Shown here: positions 10,367 through 20,939 of the stretch, piece by piece
How positions within the stretch are numbered: position 1 is the stretch's first letter
Layout of the letters: each line of letters starts with the position of its first letter
Position numbers and translations under genes: made by a program
DNA from: Selaginella moellendorffii
Lineage: Eukaryota > Streptophyta > Lycopodiopsida > Selaginellales > Selaginellaceae
DNA length: 64,000 bases
Assembly (NCBI RefSeq): GCF_000143415.4
Contig: NW_003314345.1
Span: forward strand, 139,339-203,338
Direction of reading: 5' to 3'
Notes under the pieces: model-generated
Seen by the model: only the letters and a program-made list of their open reading frames with translations
Told to the model about the DNA's origin: nothing
Database searches by the model: none

Positions 10367-12218
10367 TCAGTACTTGTGATTGACGAACCGGCACTCCTTC
10401 CTGATCTGGCCCTCCGATCCCAGCAGCGGCTTGATGGCAGCCATCCTCACCATGGACGCTACAAACTCCTGGAAGAACTTTGCCTGGTCGTAGGCAAATG
10501 CCGTAACCAGTGCGCTGGTGGGAGCATACGGCGCAAACAGCACCTGGTCCGACGTAAGAACACCCTTGTGAAGCTCCAGATCGACGAAGAAGTGATTGTC
10601 AAACTTGGTGGGAGTGACGATGTCCAGAGGCGTCGTCTCCTGCGCGTTGCCTTTGGGAGGACAAATGTGCTCGAGGCTGCGGAGGAGCGCCGGGTCGATG
10701 CTCGGATCTGGCCGACGAGTTCCCGCAAAGTTGTAGAGGCGCTGCCGGAAGCTGGCGCAGCGTGACACGCCAATGGTGTGAGAGCCCGTCAGTGCCACCA
10801 AGTCCACGATGGACAGGCCCTTCTTGGCAAATGCGGCGATGAGCTGCGGAAGCGTCGAGTTGGGAGGCGGGATGTCTCTGTTGGCCAGGCTGCGGCTCGC
10901 AGTCAGGCTGTCTCGACGACCAAGATGAACTTCCCACGACGGGCCTCCAGTCTGATTCATGCCACACAGAAAAGAAGTGAGATCAAAGATTAGTATCGAA
11001 GTACGTACCAGGACGACCGAGTCCCGTGCAGCAATGGCGAGAACGTCGGCACAAGAAACAACACCCTCGCATTCCTTCTCCAGAGCTGCCTTGATCTCGT
11101 CAATGACTTCGAAGCCACGAGCCGAGTTCCTGTTGGGATTGGCGGTCTTTTCTCCTTTGAAAGTATGCGTATCGTCCAGAAGTATGGAAGCATCACATCC
11201 CTGCAAGAAATTCACATCTTATTCTCATAAAAAACAAAGAAAAACAAAGAAAAAAGAATGCAACAACTTACCAGAACGAAACAATCGTGAAACTGAAGCC
11301 TGAGAATGTTTGCAGCAGTTCTGGAATCCTTTTCCACGGCCTGCTGCAAGACTTCCTTCACGATAGACTCGGCAGCGGGGCACTTCTCCTTGTAGAAGCC
11401 AGGCCGCAACACAGCAATTCCCATCTCCGCAGAAGTAGCACCACCGGGAAATGGAAATGGTCGTCCTCCTGGGAATGGAAAACCCCGTCCTGCTGGGAAT
11501 GGAAAGCCTCCCACGCCAGGCCTCGGTATCATGCCACCGGGAAGTAAACCCGGGATGGCTGGAAACTTTGGAACTTGCTCCTTCGGAACTACTGGATACT
11601 CCGGAACCTTTGGCACTTCGGGGACCGGCTGCTTGGGAAGAATCTCGGGAACTACTGGATACTCCGGAACCTTTGGAACTTCGGGGACCGGCTGCTTGGG
11701 AGGAATCTCGGGAACTACTGGATATTCCGGAACCTTTGGAACTTCCGGGACCGGCTGCTTGGAAGGAATCTCCGGAACTACTGGATACTCCGGAACCTTT
11801 GGAACGGGAACTTCTGGAACTTTGGGACCTTCTGGCACTTTGGGTGGAATTTCTGGAACTGTGGGTATTTCTGGAGGAACCTCCGGTACCTTGGGAATGA
11901 TTGGAACTGCTGGAACTTTGGGAACCTCCGGAACCTTTGGAACTTCTGGAATGACTGGAACCTCTGGAACCTTTGGAACTTCTGGAACGACTGGAACTTC
12001 CTTCGGCGGGACCTTTGGAACGATCGGGATCTCTGGAATCCTGGGGATCTCCGGATCTTAGGAATCGGAATGGTGATCTCTCGTATCTCTTGCGCGCCAC
12101 TAGCTCCTGGAAAGAATCCATCACCAAGCTGTGGCGGGATAAATCCTTGGAACCCGCAAATCCCCCTCATCCACTGCCCAAGGAAAAGAACGCGTAGCGG
12201 GACGAGAAGAGGATCCAT
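10367..12218 (-). CDS. Class III peroxidase with Pro/Val-rich repeat N-terminal extension (one frameshift)
   Basis: Exons run from about 12218 to 11272, 11200 to 11009, and 10951 to 10367. The C-terminal 320 residues form a normal class III peroxidase: 'FYKEKCPAAESIVKEV', distal site 'RLQFHDCFVL', '[10 protein letters not shown]', proximal 'LVALTGSHTIG', terminal 'IRKECRFVNHKY'. In front lies an extension of over 200 residues rich in PVPEVPKVPEYP-type repeats. The opening frame (MDPLLVPLRV to 'ITIPIPKI') and the repeat frame ('PEIPRIPEIP') are one base out of register near 12056; adding one C in an ATCCGG context would join them. Exon 1 is also one base short of a whole number of codons. This is a real 1-bp deletion or a sequence error. 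The extension resembles wall-bound proline-rich proteins, suggesting a wall-anchored enzyme (inference). Confidence 0.8.
11585..11836 (-). repeat. 63-bp tandem repeat coding a 21-residue Pro-rich unit
   Basis: The sequence GGAACTACTGGATACTCCGG recurs at 11585, 11648, 11711 (one change) and 11774, a 63-bp period equal to 21 codons. Upstream, to about 12055, a shorter irregular VPEVPKVP-type periodicity of 15-18 bp continues. The period is a multiple of three, so copy number can change without breaking the frame. Confidence 0.85.
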
Positions 12219-12371
12219 GGCTGGAGAAGAAATCTCGCAGCAATCCTCTGGCGCTTATATAGCAGCTCCATTCTACCATCGTAGAAATGCGAGAAGAAAT
12301 CACCGCGGGAGATTCCTTCTCCCCTACTAGCGAATAGCTAACCCTAACCTAATCGCGCCCAGAGGTGAGAG

Positions 12372-12845
12372 ATGATGTTCGTGGTTGCGCCATTGCTCTT
12401 CTTCCTGGCATCGCTGCCTCGATTGTCCGCCGCTGACGCCATTCTCCCCAGCGCCGAGGTGTCGCGATTCTTGGAAGAGCATGGCCTTCCCGGCGGTCTT
12501 CTCCCCAATCTGGTCACCAGCTACTCGCTGCGCGACAACAATTCCACATTCGTCGTCCATCTCCAGCACGAATGCTACCACCGCTTCGAGAATCTGGTGT
12601 GGTATGGCACTACCATCTCTGGGAAGCTGGGCTATGGCAAGATCGAGAATCTATCGGGAATCCAGGCCAAGGAGCTCTTCCTGTGGCTGGGAGTGACGGG
12701 AATTCGCGTGGATGAATCCAACCGAGACTACATCTACTTTGAGGTGGGGATTGTGTCCAAGAGGCTGCGCGCATCGCTCTTTCGAGATCCACCATCGTGC
12801 TCAAAGTCTAGTGGCTCTCTTGTGGATCTACACGAGGCAATCTAG
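12372..12845 (+). CDS. DUF538 family secreted protein, 157 aa
   Basis: Single exon, ATGATG start at 12372, TAG at 12843-12845. Signal peptide 'MMFVVAPLLFFLASLPRLSA', then 'LEEHGLPGGLLPNLVTSYSL', 'GKLGYGKIENLSGIQAKELF' and 'IYFEVGIVSKRLRASLF', all typical of DUF538. It is divergent from the Pro-rich peroxidase, with about 150 bp between the two ATGs, so they share a short bidirectional promoter region. The last codons and stop fall inside a 110-bp tandem duplication, so the C-terminus has been rewritten by that repeat. A pseudogene copy is at 3477-3870. Confidence 0.85.
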   Translation: MMFVVAPLLFFLASLPRLSAADAILPSAEVSRFLEEHGLPGGLLPNLVTSYSLRDNNSTFVVHLQHECYHRFENLVWYGTTISGKLGYGKIENLSGIQAKELFLWLGVTGIRVDESNRDYIYFEVGIVSKRLRASLFRDPPSCSKSSGSLVDLHEAI

Positions 12846-12985
12846 AGTTTTAGTTCCTCGTCTTCTTCCTGGTGTACGTATAAGTGCTCTTTCAAGAGCC
12901 TCCATCGTGCTCAAAGTCTAGTGGTTCTCTTGTGGATCTAGATAAGTTTAATCTAGAGTTTTGGTTCCTCGTGTTCTTCGTGTTC
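12779..12985 (+). repeat. 110-bp tandem duplication over the DUF538 3' end
   Basis: TCGTGCTCAAAGTCTAGTGG occurs at 12795 and 12905, and the following 'TTCTCTTGTGGATCTA', 'AATCTAGAGTTTT.GTTCCTCGT' parts also recur, giving a 110-bp period. The first copy contains the end of the DUF538 reading frame and its stop. Confidence 0.85.
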
Positions 12986-13071
12986 TATGTATCTTTTTGT
13001 TATTAAGATAATTCGAAGTGTCACACTCTTGGTGTTCTTGGTGTCACTTTGATCCATCGAGAAGAAACGAA

Positions 13072-15170
13072 CTAGAAGATCGAGGATTGCTCCAGCCTCC
13101 GTCTCTCCTTTTGCCTCGCGCGTCGAGCTTTTCTCCTGAGCGTTGCCACCGACGGCGGCCTCACCTCCTCGTCCAGTTCCACGTAGTGTTTCTCTGGCAT
13201 AAGACTACCATCCCACTCTATCACCGCTTGAGCTCCTCCATTTCTATCCCAGTGTTCTTGCTCACTGAAAGTAGGCTTCTTCTTCTTCCGCTCCATTCTC
13301 TCCTCTTGCTTTTCCTTCTCCAGTCCTTGCTTCTCGTGATATGGCCGCTCCTCCTCATGAACTTGCTGCTGCCCATCCTGGATCTGTTCTAGTGCTTGAC
13401 GCTTCTTCTTCTTCTTCTTCTTCGGGTTCTCGGAGAGCTCAGAATTTTTGTCCTCCGCAAAAACCAGCTGGTTCTTCTCTTTCCTCTCGGCCACCAAAGT
13501 TTCCTTTTCCACTCCATCCGGTTCAAGCCCCTTCCGTTTCTTCTTCCGTTTCTTAACGTGCTCTACATTCTCTTCTTCTGCTTGAGGCTGCTCTTGCCCC
13601 TGCTCCACCTGAGCTTCTCCATCTTGTTCTAGCTCCTTACGCTTCTTCTTCCGTTTCTTAACGTGCTCTACATTCTCTTCTTCTGCTTGAGGCTGCTCTT
13701 GCCCCTGCTCCACCTGAGCTTCTCCATCTTGTTCTAGCTCCTTACGCTTCTTCTTCCGTTTCTTGACGGGCTCAGCTTGAAGCTGGTTTTCCCTTTCGTC
13801 CTCAATATGCTGCTGCTCTTCCTGTTCGACTTCCTTCCGCGTCTCCTTCCGGTTCTTGACGACCTCGAGACTCGGTTGAAACGGATTTATCTCTTTTTCC
13901 GACAAAGTTCCCTTCTCCGAGCACTGTTCTTGCTGCTGCTGGTCCGTCTGAGTTCGTCCATCGTACTCCAAACTCTTTTGCTCTGCTTGAAGCTGGTTCG
14001 TTTCCTTTTCCCCCTGGATTTGTTTCTTCTTGCCTGCAAGCTTTACTTTCACTGGCCACTCCCGCTCTTCTTGCTGCTCGTGCTGCGCCTGAGCCCCTCC
14101 ATCCTGGACTAGCTCTTGTTCTGTCTCCTGGCTTTCGGACTTCTTGCGTAAATAGTTCTCGGCCTGAAGCTTCTCAGCCGCGAGAGTTTGGTTATCTTGG
14201 GCCTGCTCCTGTTTTAGCTCGACGAGATTGAGGGGTGCTTTCTCGTTGTTTGTCCCGCAGACAGCTCCGGTAGATCCTGCCTCCAATTGCTGCTGTTCAT
14301 CTGACACTTTCTGGATATGTGCTTGCTCGCAGTGCTCTCTACTTCTCTGCTGCTTATCGCCCATGGATTCATTGTTTGCCTGGTTATCGCCCGCCACCTT
14401 TTCTTTCTTTATCTGGCAGACAGCCTCCATAGGTGCCTTCTCGCATAGCTCGTTTTGTCTCTGCGGCACCGCCGTGGACTCCTTGTTTGTCTGACACGAA
14501 GCCCCAGTGAGTACTTTCTCGCAGTTCTCGTTTCCTCGCTGCTGGTTCATTTCTGTGGCTTCGAGCTCGCCTCTTCTCTTCTGCAGCTTATTCTCCGCCA
14601 CCTTTCCTGTGGACTCCTTACACGGAGCTTCTGAGGCTGTTCTCCCGCAGTGCTCTCTTTTAGGCTGCCGCATCACCGTCGACTCATTGTTTGTCTCGCA
14701 GCGCTGGCTACCCATTTCTCTTAATTCCTTGTCCTTCTGACAAGCAGCACTGGCTGCCGGAAAAGATGGACCATTTTCGAGCCCTTCACCACTACCATCC
14801 GGCTCCATCTTCACGCGAGTTGCAGCAGCTTGAGTAGCAACCCGTTTCTCGCTGGCTGCGTTTGCAGCATTCTCAATCTTCACTTCGGCTCGACTAACTT
14901 TCGCTCGATTTTCTTGCTTTTGGAGCTCCTTCACGCCATCCACCGAACGGACACCCGGTTGTCGATCGCCATGGTGACGCTCTTTCTCCGCGTCATGTCC
15001 GTCTCTCCGATCACCACCACGGTGACATTCTTTCTCCCCGTCATGTCGACTCCTCCTCGCTTCTTGATCATATATCTGGCTTGGACGAGCCTCCTCATGT
15101 CGGTGCTTCTCGTAGTTCCTGTTGTACTTAGAATCCTCCTGTCGGTGCCTCGCTACTTCGCTACTAGGAC
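13072..15170 (-). CDS. Lys/Glu-rich coiled-coil region, probably the 3' exon of a helicase-fusion gene
   Basis: A 700-codon open frame on the minus strand, very rich in Lys, Glu, Gln and Arg, with nuclear-localisation-like KKRKKKRK clusters and predicted coiled-coil character. Its C-terminus is more ordinary and may be a real domain: 'EWDGSLMPEKHYVELDEEV', then 'ATLRRKARRARQKERRR'. There is no ATG near its start; instead CAG at 15173-15171 acts as a splice acceptor, and a 53-bp intron (15223-15171, GTAAGC...CAG) links it in frame to the helicase-like exon upstream. It contains an exact 105-bp tandem duplication. I do not recognise a family for this tail. Confidence 0.6.
13553..13762 (-). repeat. 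105-bp exact tandem duplication (35 residues)
   Basis: Two copies with a period of 105 bp (TTAACGTG at 13553 and 13658). Each codes the same 35-residue unit containing VEHVKKRKKKRKELEQDG. The second copy shows no difference I can see in the aligned part, so the duplication is recent; its length keeps the frame open. Confidence 0.85.
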
Positions 15171-15223
15171 CTGCGAGCAAGTTTTACACATTTACATCAG
15201 GATACTATTTACACTTCGCTTAC

Positions 15224-16969
15224 CCTCAGAGGTCACGTTTGATGGCCTTTCCAGCAAGTAAGGAAACAGGCCAGCTTGCTCTAAGCGATGGAACAGACTT
15301 CTTCTATATGCACTACCTGGATATGAATCAGCATGAAGAGACAATTTGTGCCAAGAAACGATAGCTTCTACGTACATTTTCGGATTGAATCAGACAACAA
15401 AATGCAGCGGTCCCGAGCTTTTGCCAACGCGATCAGTATCTCCGCCTCTGCAATCTACAAGTACCAGGCATTATTTAGAAAACATGCTGTGAAGCATCCT
15501 ACCCCGGCTGCATCATCTGCAAACATAAAAGTTGGGTTACATCGAAAACAAAAACCAAAGGACGAAAGCATGAGAGCAAAGCATACCGATGAGCACCAGA
15601 TCGAATTTGCAGTTCCATTTCTCCAGATGGAAACTATCACTGCAGGAGAGGGTGGTGCAAACAACGGATGCGTTGCTCAGCACGTTTTCCTCGGCAATAT
15701 AATACGAACTGTAGGCCCGCTGTTCACTGATAATGATGCCCTCGAGGGTCAAGCCATGGCAATGCCTGTCGATCTTTTCCATCGGACCAACACGAACGAT
15801 TGTTCCCCGGCGAGGAACGTAGGCCTGGCCATCACTGTCCAAGAGTCTGCTTGAGAGACTCAACGCTATCTGGTCCACAGCATTGTTGTATGGTGCGCAC
15901 ACAAGTATCTTCGCACTAGAAACACAGAGAGACCCTTGCATATAAGATCACACAAAAGAAAAACTTACTATCGGGTCGCACACAATGCCGCAGACACAAT
16001 TCCTGGAAAAACGTAAGTAAGCAACAGATCAATGCAAACGTAGTCGACTTACCAACAATTGTCTCTCTCTGTACAAGGCAGAACGAAGAAGAGTCAAGTG
16101 TTACTCCAGCGCAAAAACAAAAAGAGAAGAAACGAGCCCCTTACCCGTAAGTTCAGCCGTCCTTTGGAAAGCACAAAGATTAATAGTCTGGACTTCTCTA
16201 GCTGTAAAACAAACCTTGAGCAAGAAGAAATCCTTCCCGGAGATGCACCGAGGCCGCCACAACGCGGCCTTGTTCGTGGTTCAACCTTAAACCAGCGAGC
16301 CAAGCACCTAAGTGTACCGCTTCCGGCCTGATGGTATTCAGAGGGCGCACAAGTTGATCTCTTAGTCGTGGCGAGATATTCTCCGCTTTAGACACCGAGA
16401 GGAAGCACCGACGGAGTGTGGCCGTGGTATCCAAAAGGAAGACATCATACTGGAAATGTAGAAAAAGATGTTGTAGTTCCAAAGAACCGAAAGTTACCTT
16501 TCCTTTGACGGGTTTTGTGCCATGGTGTGCTCTCAAGATGGTCCGATCGTTGATGACCCCAGTGACAATGCCGATCGCCTTGAGCACACCAGCGCGATCT
16601 TGCACAGCAACGATTTGCGAGGGCTCAAACCGCGACTGGGAACCCAGCACCTCGATGTGGCAAAAGAGGCCGCGAGTTGGATGCACGGTCACCTCACAGT
16701 CGAGAGCATTCACTTGTTTCTCACACCCTGTAAATCGCGCATGAGAAAACCACGTTTCGTTTCTCTTCCCTGAAAGCCCCAGTACCTTTTTTGAGCAGGA
16801 GATCCGATACCCGTGAGTTGCATTCTCCGAAGATCCATTTCTTGTGCTGGTGCTTGTAATCTTCAATCCCCACAAATGAAACGCGGTCGAGATCGGAGCT
16901 TGAGGAGATTGGCACCTTCCCTCCCAGAAATGCGAGAACCACGGCATCAAACTCGTCATCGGGATTCAT
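15224..16969 (-). pseudogene. Sen1/UPF1-like SF1 helicase, 5' half, probably decayed
   Basis: ATG at 16969 (MNPDDEFDAVVLAFLGGKVP). Plausible exons follow with short introns, including one of about 50 bp after 'KPVKGK'. An N-terminal beta-rich domain leads to 'LNHEQGRVVAASV', a poor Walker-A-like GKSTTFALICCLL stretch, then 'ILVCAPYNNAVDQIALSL' (motif Ia), 'RGTIVRVGPMEKID' and 'NASVVCTTLSCSDSFHLEK...FDLVLI' leading to the DEAA box. The DEAA box itself reads DDAAG and is followed by a stop unless spliced around. A later exon, 'SLFHRLEQAGLFPYLLE', matches the SLFERL box of these helicases, then runs into the Lys/Glu-rich tail. RNA/DNA unwinding would be the family role; the damaged motifs make activity doubtful. 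Confidence 0.6.
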
Positions 16970-17690
16970 AAATCCCACCGCTGGAACCCTAAAAGCTTGC
17001 AGAAACAGGGATTTTGCAAAACATCTTTATTCCCTTAAACATTCTGTTTAGCACTAAAATAAAAAAGGAAAATGGTTCTATAGTTTAATGGTTAGCTGAA
17101 CTTTGAATCCAAAAGCTCTAACTCAATTGCTTTATCCCCAAAATATCCCTTTCAACTATAAATTATATATTAAGGTTTAAGTTAATAGAAGTTAACTTTA
17201 ACCTTTTTACTAGTTTTTATTAGTTTATAAAAACGAAAATGGTTTTCGAGCAAAATGATTAACAAATTAGTCATTGAAATTTTTTTAAAATATTTGTGGA
17301 AAAATTTTTTATCCTAAAGAAAAAATGACTCTCAGTCTAGGAATACAAATTCTCAAGACTCAACTAACTTCCTCTTACCAACAACTTTACATAAGTTCAC
17401 TTTAACAAATTCTTATGACTCAACAATATGTTTAAGCATCAAATATTTTACCTATATTTTCATTGACATCCGTAAAATGCAAATAAATACCCAAGACTCA
17501 ATCACAAAAATCATATCATTGGATATCCATATTGCATTAATACCTTTAAGATCCAACATAAAACCAAAACATTAATAAAAAAAATGACATGAAAAATCAA
17601 GGTCTAAGGAAAATTCCTCATCACTCGAAACAATTATATTACTTCCATTAACACAATTATTAACGATGTCAATGCCTCAACTACACACCC
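16970..17690. other. AT-rich intergenic stretch with one tRNA relic
   Basis: About 700 bp of low-complexity AT-rich DNA starting at the helicase 5' end. Apart from the tRNA-Gln relic at 17074-17135, I see no coding or RNA feature. Fragments related to the dispersed repeats begin near 17690. Confidence 0.6.
17074..17135 (+). pseudogene. tRNA-Gln (TTG) pseudogene
   Basis: GGTTCTATAGTTTAATGGTT matches the acceptor and D-arm start of plant tRNA-Gln with C/G-to-T/A changes, and ACTTTGAATCCA matches its anticodon arm with anticodon TTG. The D-arm is shortened and the T-arm and 3' acceptor no longer pair, so it is not functional. Confidence 0.6.
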
Positions 17691-18240
17691 TCTCTAGCCA
17701 AAGAATGACAGCATTGGAGCACAAAACGACTCCCAAACATATAGCTCAAGGAGCGAAGGGACAAAAGCACATAGCAACTTGGAATAGTCCAAGAACATTT
17801 AGCATCCCAATGCTAAGATTAGCATGCAAAATAGAGTTAAACAAAGTTTAACACTATTTTAGCATATTAGTGGTTTAATACGAATATATGGGTATTCCAT
17901 CACTAATTAGCATGGTGTGGAACTTGGGATTAAACCTAAGCTAGATGCAAAATAAGAATAAGTATACAAGCAAGAGTTAGATTATGTTGTAAATTGGTTA
18001 GCTATATTCAACCTACCCATTATCCCTATTATACATTTGGAACCTTTATAGCCCTTTACCTTGAGAAATACACACTTTCAGCTTTCACCTTTAGCCACTT
18101 TAGAGTTAGTCTTTGGGATATGAAACTTATTAAATATGAAATGGTGCTAAATTACGAATTTGGATACGGGACCAACACCATCATATTCAGGACAATCTCT
18201 ACATTTCGTAGATATACCAAATTAGCAAATTTAGACATTT
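17690..18240 (+). repeat. LTR-like dispersed repeat, family A, copy 1
   Basis: Shares with 57880-58540 the ordered blocks 'AAGGGACA..AGCA', 'TTTAGCAT.CTAATGG'-like, 'GGTGTGGAACTTGGG', 'CCTACCCATTATCCCTATTA', 'GCTTTCACC' and 'GAAATGGTGCTAAATTACGA'. The layout (promoter-like part, pyrimidine-rich leader, conserved 3' block) suggests LTRs of a retrotransposon, but no internal coding part is visible. It is heavily C-to-T decayed. Confidence 0.55.
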
Positions 18241-18594
18241 TACATAAATAATAATTAGAATAAAATTAGGACTAACACAAAATACATAATAGCAAGAGTG
18301 TTTGGTAGACACAATAAACTATTATTTGACGAATATTGAGAGATCAAGCTCAATATCACAGGGGTTCCCAACACTAATAAGTGCAAGTCAACATATAAAT
18401 TTCTCCTACCATGCAAAGTATGCTCATCAAGAAACACATAAGAGTTTCCATCTTATATTTATTCAGCATAAGTACATATGTGATAACCAATTGCTCAATT
18501 AACTTGGGTGGAGACTAAAAAAAGATCCAGCAATACTAACTTTCTGCTATTGTGGCAATAAAAAAAAATATCTGAAAGGATTAACCAATTTATA

Positions 18595-18988
18595 ACTTTT
18601 GATACCTCATTTGCGACAAGCATGGATAGGAACTTTGAAGTACAATACAACAATTTGTGTGTTTTACAAAAAAGCCAAGCTTCAAACATACAATTGTCCA
18701 AGTATATCAAGAAGTTCAGGGATATGTAGGTGCATATAGTTTTCACCATTTATCCTTTGGCACTTTACCACTTTATCCCTTGGACACATGGGCCAAAGCA
18801 AAATTGGTCTTATTGAACAAAGGGATGGAATCAAACTCCCAGCTAAGGAATGAAGGAATTAAAGCACATAATGTCTGCTGAACATACAACCCAAAAAGTA
18901 GAGGAACAAACATATGAAGCAACATTAAATTAATCCTAAAGCATCCATCAACACTAGAACCAACTCTCAAAATGGAGCCAAATGCTAT
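18595..18988 (+). repeat. Dispersed repeat, direct copy of 58670-59055
   Basis: Nearly the same sequence as 58670-59055: 'CAACAATTTGTGTGTTTTA', 'TCAAGAAG.T.AGGGATATGT', 'TTGGACACATGGGCCAAAGC'. The second half is also the 5' part of the family A repeat at 57725-58020. At about 18989 the sequence passes into the methyltransferase pseudogene. Confidence 0.7.
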
Positions 18989-20725
18989 TTCAGCATACTG
19001 ATGGAGTCAACCTTTACATCCCATGCCACCATGCAAACTACATTGCTTCCATCTCCAACAAGCTCAATCTCTTGAGAAAAGAGCAGTTGGAGCAACAATA
19101 CCCCCACCAAACCAGCATCCTTTCTGCCTTATTCCTTCACCAAAGTCCAACAAGCTTCCCATCTAGTGGCCCCATATGTGGAGGAGCAACGTAAACCACA
19201 CCCAGCTAGCCAAAGTGAAAGGTGGCCAGAACTGGGTCCACGTTAAAGGCTCCATATGGTTTCCGGGAGGAGGGACACACTTCAAGCATGGAGCTCCCGA
19301 GTACATCCAGAGGTAACACTTTTCTTCTCTCTTTTGATCCATTGATCCATCAACTGTAGACAGGCTAGGAAACATGACCACGGATTGGAAGGGAGATTTA
19401 CAGACTGCTGGAGTGGCTCGAGGTTTGGACATTGGCTGCAGAGTTGCAGCTTATCTCTTCAACCTCGACATCCAAACCATGTCGTTTGTGCCGCTTGACT
19501 CTCACGAGAATCAGATCCAGTTCGCTCTGGAACGAGGAGTACTGGCTCTTGTTGCAGCGCTTGGAACCAAGTGCTTGCCGTATCCTTCCAGATCCTTCGA
19601 TGCTGTTCACTGTTCCCACTGTCGCGTCGATTGGCACGAAGATGGTAAGCATTAGGTGGAATCTCGTACATGATATAAAAATTTCCTTTCTCGTGAATCT
19701 GCAGGGGGTATTTTGCTCAGGGAAATGGACCGGATTTTAAGACCTCATCTATTCTGCACCTCCAGCTTATCGCAAAGACAAGGATTTCCCCGAAGTTTGG
19801 AACATCCTGACCAACATTACAGAATCTCTTTGCTGGAAGGTGATCGCACGGCACGTCCAGACTGCGGTTTGGAGAAAGACCGCCAGGTCCTGTCAGCTCG
19901 CCAAGTCCAAGCTGTGCGCTAACCAAAGCAAGGAGTTTCTAGACAACTCGTGGAACAAGCCACTACGACTGCATTGCCTTGTCTGAGGACAATGATTGCC
20001 AATTTCGTCGATCTTCCTTCATGGCCGGAGCGGCTTACAACTTACTTAACTAACTTTGCTATGTACTCCAGTATGTAGTAACGGGATTTCTTATGCATAG
20101 GTATCAGCTCATCTTCTTTCAAAGAAGACACATCTCTCTGGAAGGCAAAGTTGGAGACTATTGGAAGCTGCTTAATGTATCCGAAAGTTCCATTCGGAAC
20201 GTTATGGATATGAATGCTGGCTACGGAGGCTTTGCTGCTGCCTTGTTACTACAAAACAAGCCCGTGTGGATCATGAACGTGGTTCCATCGGAATCTAGCA
20301 ACACTCTCAACGTTGTGTACGGTCGAGGCCTCGTAGGCACCTTGCATAGCTGGTACATAGGCTTGCTCTTATTCACTTGGCTTCCTTCTCATTTTTTGCA
20401 TCCACAGGTGTGAAAGCTTTTCGAGCTACCTGAGGAGCTACGACTTGTTGCACGCATATCGCATGATGTCCCTCTATCCAGGGAGAAAAGGGTGCCAGAT
20501 CGAAGATATAATGCTGGAATGGATCGGCTGCTGAGACCAAATGTAAATTTTCTCATTTGACTTCTGAGAGTTGATTCTAGCTACTACGACACAGGCTCTT
20601 GCAATCTTTCAAGATTCCTCACGTGCGGTGCAGCGCGTTGGCCCGAGTCCATCACATTCTTGAAAATGATGAGCAGCTTCTTATATGCTCTAAGAAGTTC
20701 TGGATCGTCGACATGTAAGGTAGAG
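18989..20725 (+). pseudogene. Truncated methyltransferase (PMT/DUF248 type) pseudogene
   Basis: DNA-level copy of 44286-46110 that keeps the introns, so it arose by genomic duplication and not through RNA. It starts within exon 2 and lacks exon 1. Defects: a deletion after 'SSGP', the SAM-binding motif damaged from DVGCGVASF to DIGCRV with missing residues, loss of the GG in the 'RPGGFF' loop with a frameshift, and several later frameshifts. It continues into the same 3' flank as the intact gene (to about 20955). Confidence 0.9.
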
Positions 20726-20939
20726 TATGGTGATGATTAGTCTTCGAAGTTTTCCAGAGAAAGCACTGTGGTGACAGTATCAACAGGGTTGTCAGTATTC
20801 TCAGGCAGACACAACGATTTCGTTTAGGAGCTATTATAGTCCAGCAAAGGTCGTAAGGGAGAGGCATGGCTTTCATATCTTGGTTAGTTTGTGCCAACAT
20901 GAATCTCCAGGTGTGGTCATAGCTCCTACACCGATCAAA

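Noticed and set aside
11225-12127. Ser/Arg-rich and Gly/Thr-rich long frames over the peroxidase repeat region
   Set aside because: They are out-of-frame readings of the tandem Pro-rich repeat; only the Pro/Val frame is continuous with the peroxidase domain.
13072-13800. Plus-strand Leu/Ser-rich frames over the Lys/Glu-rich ORF
   Set aside because: They are complements of AAG/GAG-rich codons (CTT/CTC runs giving Leu/Ser) and not genes.
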